Shown: piece after piece, positions 33,005 through 40,962 of the stretch
How the letters are laid out: each line of letters begins with the position of its first letter
How positions within the stretch are numbered: position 1 is the stretch's first letter
Source: UBA1858 sp965658595
GTDB lineage: Bacteria; Pseudomonadota; Gammaproteobacteria; UBA4575
Assembly: GCA_965658595.1 (NCBI GenBank)
Contig: CBFHSW010000002.1
Location: forward strand, 1 to 48,895
Length of the DNA: 48,895 nt
Reading direction: 5' to 3'
Position numbers and translations under genes: made by a program
The notes under the pieces: model-generated
What the model saw: only the letters and a program-made list of their open reading frames with translations
Told to the model about the DNA's origin: nothing
The model's database searches: none

Positions 33005-33610
33005 ATGGATATAAAACAATCACTTACAAAATCAGAGTTTGTCACTAGTGCGGCATCACCGGCTTCTTTGCCTAAAGATACTGGCATTGAGATTGCTTTT
33101 GCGGGTCGTTCAAATGCAGGCAAGTCCAGCACTATTAATAAGCTCTGCGGACAAAAACAATTAGCCAGGGCCTCAAAAACGCCTGGGCGTACCCAACTGA
33201 TCAATTTTTTTACGCTTGGACAGAACGCAATGCTGGTGGATTTACCTGGCTATGGCTACGCCAAGGCAAGCCAGTCTAAACAGCGACAGTGGATTGAGTT
33301 ATTAGAATATTACTTCAGTCATAGAGTGGCGCTCAAAGGTACAGTGATTGTCATGGATATACGTCATCCATTGCAAGAAGCGGATCAAAACATGATTGAC
33401 TGGTGCTTACATCACGGATCCAAAGTGCATATTTTACTCAACAAGGCCGATAAGTTGAGTCGCAATAAAGGTATGCAACAATACCATACCACTCGCAAGG
33501 CGCTCGCTGATCAACAACTAGAGCACGTCAGCCTGCAATTGTTTTCAGCCGCGAATGGCTCAGGAAGTAACGAAGTACTTAGCACATTATCTGAGTGGAT
33601 GGGTGCATAA
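33005..33610 (+). CDS. engB: Ribosome biogenesis GTPase EngB (YsxC/YihA)
   Basis: EngB is a small essential GTPase needed for large-subunit assembly. The 201-residue protein has G1 GRSNAGKSS (about 34-42), the G2 region KTPGRTQLINFF, G3 DLPGYGYA (about 79-86), G4 LNKADKL (about 145-151) and a G5-like FSAANGSG. The start at 33005 has no strong Shine-Dalgarno, and the leader can form a hairpin (32924-32978). It is divergent from cytochrome c4 and converges on polA. Confidence 0.96.
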   Translation: MDIKQSLTKSEFVTSAASPASLPKDTGIEIAFAGRSNAGKSSTINKLCGQKQLARASKTPGRTQLINFFTLGQNAMLVDLPGYGYAKASQSKQRQWIELLEYYFSHRVALKGTVIVMDIRHPLQEADQNMIDWCLHHGSKVHILLNKADKLSRNKGMQQYHTTRKALADQQLEHVSLQLFSAANGSGSNEVLSTLSEWMGA

Positions 33611-33696
33611 CAGCGCTTTGGGTATTGTGTGAAGGCGGGTATTAGTATTGAGTGAAGCTTCACTGACCATTCAAGATAAGTATGACAAAAGAATGA

Positions 33697-33725
33697 AATC
33701 AGACTGGAAATTCTCCAGTCTGATT
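33697..33725. terminator. Bidirectional terminator between engB and polA
   Basis: AATCAGACTGGA and TCCAGTCTGATT form a perfect 12-bp stem with a 5-nt loop between two convergent genes. T-rich but interrupted tails follow on both strands. Confidence 0.75.
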
Positions 33726-33889
33726 CATACTTTCTTTCAATGAAAAACAGCTTCAATCAGGAGTAAATGAATACACACTATTAAGTGTACACAGACTTAT
33801 GACTGAAGAGACTTCAACTAGTTCAGTTTGATTTGCTCGCTCATCTAATATTGGAATACCCCAGCATCACCGCTACCTCGCTGACCTGA

Positions 33890-36637
33890 TCAGTGGGCTT
33901 GATCCCAGTTCTCACCGGTATTAGCATCCACCTCTAGCGGCACATCCAGCTCAGCTGCAGATACCATATATTCAACAATCTTCGCTCTGTCAGTCTCTAA
34001 TTGATCCTGATGACATTCAAATACTAACTCATCATGCACTTGCATAATCATGCGTGTACTGGTTTGTTTGTTAGTTTGAGAGTCTGTTAACCATGCGTCA
34101 ATTGAACCCATAGCTTGTTTAATAATATCAGCCGCAGTGCCCTGCATGGGTGCGTTGATAGCGGTACGTTCAGCATACTGTCGACGTTGAGCATTACGCG
34201 AATTAATCTCAGGCAAATACAATCTTCTACCCAACAGTGTTTCCACATAGCCTTGTTCATGAGCGAGTTCACGTGTTTCATCCATGTAAGCTCTTACCCC
34301 TGGATAACGTTCAAAATATACATCTACATAGGATTGCGCCTGATGACGACCAATCCCCAATTGCTTAGCTAATCCAAAGGCGGACATACCATAGATCAAA
34401 CCAAAGTTAATGGCTTTTGCGGCACGGCGCTGCTCTTTATCGACCTTTTCAACGGTCACATCAAACACTTCAGCCGCAGTCGCACTATGCACATCTTCAC
34501 CTCTCTCAAACGCTATCATCAAACGTTCATCTTGAGATAAATGCGCCATGATTCTCAATTCAATCTGCGAATAATCCGCTGCTAAAATGACACTGTCAGC
34601 CGGCGCTACAAAAGCCTGACGAATTCGTCTACCTTCTTCTGTACGCACTGGTATATTTTGCAAATTAGGGTCACTAGAAGAAAGTCGGCCTGTGGAGGTC
34701 ACCGCTTGATGATAAGACGTGTGCACGCGCCCAGTATCCGCACAGATTTGTTTGGGAAGTTTATCTACATAGGTACTTTGTAGCTTCTTTAAAGAGCGAT
34801 AGTTTAAAATCAACTCTGGAAACTCATAGTCATGAGCGAGCTCTTGCAACACATCCTCCGCTGTTGATGGTTGCCCTTTAGGTGTTTTACGAATTGCCGG
34901 CAACTCTAACTGTTCAAATAATATGTGTTGTAACTGCTTCGGTGAATCTAAATTAAACTCTTGGCCGATGGATTCAAAAGCCTGTTGTTGCAAAGCATTA
35001 ATTTTTTGCGACAGTTGTTGGCCTTGCTCGGCCAAAGAAGCCCTGTCTATGTAGACACCTATACGCTCTAAACGAGACAAGACTGACAATAAAGGAATCT
35101 CTATTTGTTGGTAGAGTTTATATTGCTTATCTTGCTTTGCTAGCTGCGGATGTAAAATCTCATGCAATTGCAAGCACATGTCTGCATCTTCCGCGGCATA
35201 GTCCAGCGCTATGTCCAGTGCCACTTGATTAAAGGTAATCTGTTGAGCCCCTTTACCTGCCACCTCTTCAAACTTAATATTCTTATGATCTAAATGCAAT
35301 GAACATAGCGTGTCTAAATCATGGCGACTGGCTGTTGAGTCCAACACATATGATTCCAACATAGTGTCGTGCTGTATGCCTCTCAAAGTAACTCCCACTC
35401 GAGCCAGCACTGACATATCATATTTTAAGTTATGGCCTACCTTGGCGTATTGATCACTTTCTAAAATAGGTGACAGTTGTTCCAACACATAGGACAAGCT
35501 GAGTTGTTCAGGTGCGCCCACATAATCATGCGCAATGGGTAAATAAGCTGCTTCATCAGCCTGCACAGCGAATGACAGTCCGACCAAATTGGCCTGCATG
35601 TAATCAAGATTGTCGGTCTCAGTGTCAAAGGCAAATAATTGCGCACTTTTTAATTTGTTAATCCATGCTTGCAACTCTTGCTCGGTCATGATGAGCTGAT
35701 AATTCTTTTCAATCGTAGCGGTTTTAGCAACAGCAGGCTCAACACCAGCGCTTGCCGATGTTGATAACTGAGCTTGGTTATCGTTTAGCTCCTCTAACCA
35801 TGATTTGAAATTTAAATCAGTATAGAGTCGCTGCAACGTCTTTTTATCATTTTCAGCAACAAACAAATCCTCCAGCTGAACATCTAGCGCACAGTCCTCT
35901 TTAATAGTAGCTAATTCGTATGACATCGGTAGATCATCAATAGCCGCTCTTAATTTGTCACCAATTTTGCCTTTAACCTCAGCAGCATGCTCGATGACAC
36001 CTTGCATAGTGTGATACTGATTCAACCATTTCACCGCAGTCTTAGGGCCCACTCCAGGCACCCCAGGAATGTTATCCGACTTATCACCCATTAATGCTAA
36101 GTAATCAATTATCTGGCAAGGTTCTACTCCAAATTTTTCCTGTACGCCTTGAGCATTCATACGTGATTCATTCATGGTGTTGATAAGACTAATATCGTCA
36201 TCCACTAATTGCGCCATATCCTTATCACCGGTTGAGATAAGCACCTTATAATCTTGTGTGACTGCATGTTTTGCCAGAGTGCCAATGACGTCATCTGCTT
36301 CTACTCCTGGAATTGAAATCAATGGAATACCAAGAGCTTTTATACACGCATGCAGAGGTTCAATCTGACAGCGCAGATCATCAGGCATAGGGGGTCGATG
36401 CGCTTTGTATTCAGAAAAAATTTCATGCCTAAAGGTCTTGCCTTTAGCGTCAAAAATCACTGCCACACGAGTCGGCTGTTCCTCATCGATGAGTTTGCGC
36501 ACCATTCTCAATACACCAAAGGTAGCACCCGTCGGCTGACCTGACTGATTAGTCAATGGCGGCAAGGCATGAAAAGCTCGATATAAATAAGATGATCCGT
36601 CGATTAATACTAATAAAGGTTTTTCTGACATGGGCAT
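33890..36637 (-). CDS. polA: DNA polymerase I
   Basis: The 915-residue protein has all three Pol I domains. The 5' nuclease spans about 1-290 (IDGSSYLYRAFHALPP, EADDVIGTLA, GDKSDNIPGVPGVGPKTA). A 3'-5' proofreading domain with intact DTETDNLD follows near 340, so proofreading is probably active. The polymerase domain has DPNLQNIPVRTEEGRRIR, DYSQIELRIMAHLS, the O-helix RRAAKAINFGLIYGMS and MQVHDELVFE. It fills Okazaki-fragment gaps and repair patches. The first of two close ATGs is listed; neither has a strong Shine-Dalgarno. A separate 5' nuclease gene exists at 13485. Confidence 0.98.
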   Translation of the reverse strand: MPMSEKPLLVLIDGSSYLYRAFHALPPLTNQSGQPTGATFGVLRMVRKLIDEEQPTRVAVIFDAKGKTFRHEIFSEYKAHRPPMPDDLRCQIEPLHACIKALGIPLISIPGVEADDVIGTLAKHAVTQDYKVLISTGDKDMAQLVDDDISLINTMNESRMNAQGVQEKFGVEPCQIIDYLALMGDKSDNIPGVPGVGPKTAVKWLNQYHTMQGVIEHAAEVKGKIGDKLRAAIDDLPMSYELATIKEDCALDVQLEDLFVAENDKKTLQRLYTDLNFKSWLEELNDNQAQLSTSASAGVEPAVAKTATIEKNYQLIMTEQELQAWINKLKSAQLFAFDTETDNLDYMQANLVGLSFAVQADEAAYLPIAHDYVGAPEQLSLSYVLEQLSPILESDQYAKVGHNLKYDMSVLARVGVTLRGIQHDTMLESYVLDSTASRHDLDTLCSLHLDHKNIKFEEVAGKGAQQITFNQVALDIALDYAAEDADMCLQLHEILHPQLAKQDKQYKLYQQIEIPLLSVLSRLERIGVYIDRASLAEQGQQLSQKINALQQQAFESIGQEFNLDSPKQLQHILFEQLELPAIRKTPKGQPSTAEDVLQELAHDYEFPELILNYRSLKKLQSTYVDKLPKQICADTGRVHTSYHQAVTSTGRLSSSDPNLQNIPVRTEEGRRIRQAFVAPADSVILAADYSQIELRIMAHLSQDERLMIAFERGEDVHSATAAEVFDVTVEKVDKEQRRAAKAINFGLIYGMSAFGLAKQLGIGRHQAQSYVDVYFERYPGVRAYMDETRELAHEQGYVETLLGRRLYLPEINSRNAQRRQYAERTAINAPMQGTAADIIKQAMGSIDAWLTDSQTNKQTSTRMIMQVHDELVFECHQDQLETDRAKIVEYMVSAAELDVPLEVDANTGENWDQAH

Positions 36638-36723
36638 AACAATAGAATTTAAGAATAGGGATGACAGATATTACGTCATGACTGAAACTTATCATGTAAA
36701 CTGCCAGAAGGGAAAATCATGCT

Positions 36724-37449
36724 ATGAATGACAATAAAACCGCCAAAAGATCATCTACAGAAATCAACCAATTGGGCAACTTATCCCGCGAAAGTTGGAA
36801 GATTTTTCAAATCATTGCAGAATTTGTTGAGGGCTTTGAGCGTCTAGCGCAGATCGCACCCTCGGTGAGCATTTTTGGCTCAGCACGTATTGCACATGAT
36901 CACCCTTATTATCAACTCACCGAAGATATAGCCCGCGCACTATCCGACGCAGGCTTTACGATAGTCAGCGGAGGTGGCCCAGGAATTATGGAAGCAGCCA
37001 ATAAGGGGGCTTTCGAGGGTAAATCACCCAGTGTAGGCTTGAATATCTTTTTACCGAATGAACAATCAGGAAATAATTACCAGGATATTTCACTCAATTT
37101 CAGACATTTCTTTTCTCGTAAAGCTATGTTCGTAAAATATGCATCAGCTTACGTAGTACTACCTGGGGGGTTTGGTACCCTAGATGAATTAGCAGAAATC
37201 CTTACCCTGGTACAAACGGGCAAGTCACGTAAGATTCCAATCATTTTAGTAGGGTCTGAATTTTGGCAGGGTTTATTAGACTGGTTCAAATCTTCCTTAC
37301 TAGAGACGGGCACCATTTCTGCATCTGACTTAAATTTGATGCAAGTTGTCGATCATCCAGATAGAGTTGTTAATGCTATTTTTGATTATTACGAAGATCG
37401 CTCTTTTGAGCCCTCTACCGAAGAGCAACAAAAACTGTCAGAACTCTAA
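36724..37449 (+). CDS. LOG-family protein (TIGR00730 type)
   Basis: The 241-residue Rossmann-fold protein has the LOG signatures SGGGPGIMEAANKGAFEG and PGGFGTLDELAEILTLVQTGK, preceded by SIFGSARI. LOG proteins are phosphoribohydrolases that release free bases from nucleoside monophosphates; plant relatives activate cytokinins, and bacterial members of this longer group also include nucleosidases. The true substrate here is unknown. A good AAGGGAAA precedes an ATG at 36719 that opens a two-codon frame (ATG CTA TGA) overlapping the real start. It is divergent from polA and lies 26 bp before dctQ. Confidence 0.88.
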   Translation: MNDNKTAKRSSTEINQLGNLSRESWKIFQIIAEFVEGFERLAQIAPSVSIFGSARIAHDHPYYQLTEDIARALSDAGFTIVSGGGPGIMEAANKGAFEGKSPSVGLNIFLPNEQSGNNYQDISLNFRHFFSRKAMFVKYASAYVVLPGGFGTLDELAEILTLVQTGKSRKIPIILVGSEFWQGLLDWFKSSLLETGTISASDLNLMQVVDHPDRVVNAIFDYYEDRSFEPSTEEQQKLSEL

Positions 37450-37475
37450 AATCCGCCACCATTCATCAATACTAA

Positions 37476-37982
37476 ATGCTGAACAAACTCATACACACTA
37501 TTGATACTATCAACGAACTCATCGGTCGCAACATTGCCTGGTGTCTGCTCGCTATGGTTGCCATAACATTTCTGAATGTCGTGTTACGTTATGGTTTTGG
37601 TATTGGTTCTATTGCAGCTCAGGAAAGTGTTATCTATTTGCATGCTTTTGTATTTATGTTGGGATTAGCTTATACCTATAAGCATGACGCACATGTACGC
37701 GTAGATGTTTTTTATGCGAATTTTTCTGCCCGTCAAAAAGCTTATGTGGATTTACTGGGAACGTTAATTTTATTACTGCCTTTTTGTTTTTACCTCGCTT
37801 TTAGTAGCTGGGATTACACACATAACTCTTGGAAACTATTGGAAGGCTCAGCAGAAGCAGGTGGTCTACCCCTAGTTTATATTCTCAAGACATTGATACC
37901 CATCATGCCATTACTACTAGCACTACAAGCATTCTCCGTCGTACTCACCAGCATTCAAACTATCACCAAACAGTATCCATAA
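37476..37982 (+). CDS. dctQ: TRAP transporter small permease (DctQ)
   Basis: The 168-residue protein has the four membrane helices of DctQ: IAWCLLAMVAITFLNVVLRYGF, the ESVIYLHAFVFMLGLAYTY helix, LGTLILLLPFCFYLAF and the last near ILKTLIPIMPLLLALQAF. The conserved KHDAHVRVDVFY loop is present. It forms the TRAP membrane complex with DctM, whose gene starts 3 bp after its stop. TRAP systems use the sodium or proton gradient to import organic acids. Confidence 0.93.
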   Translation: MLNKLIHTIDTINELIGRNIAWCLLAMVAITFLNVVLRYGFGIGSIAAQESVIYLHAFVFMLGLAYTYKHDAHVRVDVFYANFSARQKAYVDLLGTLILLLPFCFYLAFSSWDYTHNSWKLLEGSAEAGGLPLVYILKTLIPIMPLLLALQAFSVVLTSIQTITKQYP

Positions 37983-37985
37983 CAT

Positions 37986-39356
37986 ATGTCTCTAATCGCT
38001 TTATTAATGTTCTTAGTGGTTATCTGCATCCTGATGACGGGCTATCCAGTCGCCTTCACATTAGCTGGAGTCTCTTTATTATTTGCACTTATCGGCACAT
38101 TCCTGAGTGGTTTTGATAGCGCTTTAATGCACGCCTTACCGAGCCGTCTATTTGGCATCATGACCAATGAAACATTAGTGGCAGTGCCTTTGTTTGTATT
38201 TATGGGAGTTACATTAGAACGCTCTAAAATTGCTGAACAATTATTAGAAGCCATGGGTGAAATGTTTGGCGCTATTCGCGGTGGGCTAGCTTATTCTGTA
38301 GTCATAGTCGGCATGTTACTAGCTGCGAGCACGGGCATAGTTGGAGCCACCGTCGTCACCATGGGATTGTTATCTTTACCAACCATGCTGAAAAGGAATT
38401 ATGACCCAGCGCTATCGAGCGGAATAATTTGTGCCTCAGGCACGCTCGGCCAAATCATTCCACCTTCTATTATTTTGGTTTTATTGGGTGACGTGATTTC
38501 CACCGCTTATCAACAATCACAATTAGACCAAGGTATTTTTTCACCTAGCACCGTCTCTGTCAGTGATCTTTTTGCCGGAGCTTTGATTCCAGGCTTACTA
38601 TTAGTATCGCTGTATATTCTGTACATATTTTTCATCTCTATCCGCAGCCCTGAACGCATGCCTGCTTTACAAGTCACTCAGTCAGGCTCGCAACTAGGAT
38701 GGCGAGTGCTGCGTGCATTAGTGCCACCTATCAGCCTCATCTTTGCAGTGCTCGGATCGATTATTGGTGGCTTAGCCACACCTACAGAGGCTTCATCCGT
38801 AGGGGCAGCAGGCGCTCTAATGTTGGCAGCTATTAATAAACAATTAGATTTAGAGTGTCTTAAATATGTAGTGCGGCGTACCACTCATGTGACCTGCATG
38901 GTATTCGCCATCTTCATAGGTGCGTCTTTATTCTCATTGGTATTCCGCGCGTATGGTGGTGACGAAGCTGTGCATAATTTCCTCACACAATTACCAGGTG
39001 GATTGTTCACTGCATTGGTAATAGTGATGGCATTGATGTTTGTATTGGGTTTTGTGCTCGACTTCATAGAGATCACTTTTGTAGTAGTCCCTATCGTAGG
39101 CCCAATACTACTGAGCATGGGAGTTGACCCCATTTGGCTGGGTATTATGATCGCACTTAATTTGCAGACCTCATTTTTAACACCACCATTTGGCTTTGCG
39201 TTATTTTATCTGCGTGGAGTAGCACCCACCAACATCACTACACAGCACATCTATAAAGGTGTGCTGCCGTTCATTGGCATTCAGCTGGGCGTCTTGATAA
39301 TAGTCGCCAAATGGCCAGAGTTGACCACTTGGCTACCAAAAATTCTCAATAATTAA
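37986..39356 (+). CDS. dctM: TRAP transporter large permease (DctM)
   Basis: The 456-residue, roughly 12-helix protein carries the DctM core: VAFTLAGVSLLFALIGTF, ETLVAVPLFVFMGVTLERSKIAEQLLE, GASTGIVGATVVTMG-like AASTGIVGATVVTMGLLSLP, ASGTLGQIIPPSIILVLLGD, and the C-terminal LQTSFLTPPFGFALFYLRG. It is the translocating subunit. Its binding protein is not upstream as usual but in the opposite direction beyond a small gene (dctP, 39801-40907). Confidence 0.96.
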   Translation: MSLIALLMFLVVICILMTGYPVAFTLAGVSLLFALIGTFLSGFDSALMHALPSRLFGIMTNETLVAVPLFVFMGVTLERSKIAEQLLEAMGEMFGAIRGGLAYSVVIVGMLLAASTGIVGATVVTMGLLSLPTMLKRNYDPALSSGIICASGTLGQIIPPSIILVLLGDVISTAYQQSQLDQGIFSPSTVSVSDLFAGALIPGLLLVSLYILYIFFISIRSPERMPALQVTQSGSQLGWRVLRALVPPISLIFAVLGSIIGGLATPTEASSVGAAGALMLAAINKQLDLECLKYVVRRTTHVTCMVFAIFIGASLFSLVFRAYGGDEAVHNFLTQLPGGLFTALVIVMALMFVLGFVLDFIEITFVVVPIVGPILLSMGVDPIWLGIMIALNLQTSFLTPPFGFALFYLRGVAPTNITTQHIYKGVLPFIGIQLGVLIIVAKWPELTTWLPKILNN

Positions 39357-39391
39357 ACTATCGATTAAAACAATAACCGTCTAGAAATTAT

Positions 39392-39631
39392 TTATTGGTA
39401 TGGCGAAACTGTTGGAACAAGTTGCAAATATCCCACCACAACTAAAATTAGATAAATTGCGCCAATACCAAATGTAATACCTCGTTTAGTGCCTGTGCTG
39501 CCATCATTATTTTTGATCGCTTGAGACATGATCACTAAAGCTACAAATGCGTTAACTAGGAAGAAACCCTGTGTACTCCACTCTTTGGCGTCCCACATCA
39601 TTTTCCATTTATCGTACAAATCACCGTCCAT
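39392..39631 (-). CDS. Small two-helix membrane protein of unknown function
   Basis: I do not recognise this 79-residue protein. A Trp-rich, charged start (DKWKMMWDAKEW) leads to a membrane helix near 22-40 (GFFLVNAFVALVIMSQA), a short polar loop, and a second helix near 50-72 (ITFGIGAIYLILVVVGYLQLV). AGAGGAGA lies 5 nt before the ATG, so it is probably translated. It sits downstream of dctP on the same strand and converges on dctM, inside the split TRAP locus; a link to the transporter is only inferred from place. Confidence 0.75.
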   Translation of the reverse strand: MDGDLYDKWKMMWDAKEWSTQGFFLVNAFVALVIMSQAIKNNDGSTGTKRGITFGIGAIYLILVVVGYLQLVPTVSPYQ

Positions 39632-39800
39632 TATTTCTCCTCTGATACATTCGGATAGTTTGATCTCTATTAGTGAGATCTTTAGTTATTTATTTTTTGG
39701 CGAGTATATCAGCCGCTCAAAAAAAATTCTTTTTTATAAATTTATTCGCCAGCATACTTAAAAATTCATCTTAATATCATTTTAATTCAGTGGCTTACGA

Positions 39801-40907
39801 TCATCTAATGTTAAGATATGCCCTCTCTGATACGTCAAACCAGGCTTTAGACTTACTCAAAAACTGCTGATACGAGTCATATATCTCTTGCGCAAAGGGG
39901 TCATCTCCGACAACTTCAGCCACAACTTGCTCAGATAACTGTCTAAACCTCTCTAACACTTCAGGTGGAAACTCTCGCATCTCCACCTTATGTTCATTGA
40001 TCAGCATTTCTAATGCGTCGTGATTTCTAGTTGTGAATTCCTGCATCATATTTTGATTCGCCACACGTGAGGCGTATTCAACAATGCTCTTTAAATCTGC
40101 TGGTAATTGATTGAATGCTTGCGCATTCACAAAACACTCCATGGTCGTGCCCGGCTCATGCCAGCCCGGAGAGTAATAATATTTTGCCGCTTTATGCAGT
40201 CCAAAAGCTAAGTCATTGTATGGACCTACCCACTCGGTAGCATCTATCACTCCTTTTTGCAGTGATACAAACAAATCACCGCCCGGCACATTCACAGGAG
40301 TACCACCTGCTAAGCGAAGGACTTCACCACCCAAACCAGGAATACGCATCTTTAGGCCCACCAAGTCATCCAAAGAATTAATCTCTTTGTTGAACCAACC
40401 ACCCATCTGCACCATAGAATTACCCGCAGCCATAGGTATTAATCCAAACGGTTCATAAGCACGTCTCCACAGATTCATACCATCACCTTGATATAGCCAA
40501 GCATTCATTTCGTTAGCATTCATGCCAAAGGGGACTGTTGAGAAAAACTGAAAAGCTGGATTCTTACCTTTCCAATAATAGGCTGATCCATGTCCCATCT
40601 GGGCTGTGCCTGATTGAACCGCGTCAAAGCTCTCAAAGGCAGGCACAATTTCACCCGCGCCATAGACTTTGATGGTTAGGCGGCCATTCGACATTTCTTT
40701 GATGATATCGGCTAAATATTGCGCACCAGTGCCTAGCCCTGGAAAATTCTTTGGCCACGTGGTAACCATTTTCCACTCAAATTTTTCTTGGAGAATATTC
40801 TGTGTGGGATCCGTTTGATCTTGTTCATCTCCACAAGCACTCAGACCCATGCCAGCGGCACCTACTCCCATCAGCTGCAAAAATTTTCTACGTTGTTTAT
40901 TTTCCAC
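39801..40907 (-). CDS. dctP: TRAP transporter substrate-binding protein (DctP), Tat lipoprotein
   Basis: The 368-residue protein starts with a twin-arginine signal (KQRRKFLQLMGVGAAG) that ends in a lipobox LSAC (Cys about 25), so it should be folded before export and lipid-anchored. The DctP fold follows: WKMVTTWPKNFPGLGTGAQ, ADIIKEMSNGRLTIKVYGAGE, and FVSLQKGVIDATEWVGPYNDL with the ligand-orienting region. The WPKNFPGLG type resembles 2-oxo-acid-binding TRAP proteins such as TakP, so a monocarboxylate or keto acid is a fair guess. The start is GTG at 40907 with GGGGGAG upstream. It faces dctQM instead of leading them. Confidence 0.92.
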   Translation of the reverse strand: MENKQRRKFLQLMGVGAAGMGLSACGDEQDQTDPTQNILQEKFEWKMVTTWPKNFPGLGTGAQYLADIIKEMSNGRLTIKVYGAGEIVPAFESFDAVQSGTAQMGHGSAYYWKGKNPAFQFFSTVPFGMNANEMNAWLYQGDGMNLWRRAYEPFGLIPMAAGNSMVQMGGWFNKEINSLDDLVGLKMRIPGLGGEVLRLAGGTPVNVPGGDLFVSLQKGVIDATEWVGPYNDLAFGLHKAAKYYYSPGWHEPGTTMECFVNAQAFNQLPADLKSIVEYASRVANQNMMQEFTTRNHDALEMLINEHKVEMREFPPEVLERFRQLSEQVVAEVVGDDPFAQEIYDSYQQFLSKSKAWFDVSERAYLNIR

Positions 40908-40962
40908 TCATCTCCCCCTGACTGCTTTGATCATCTCATATGTATGGATAGGCTATTATGCA

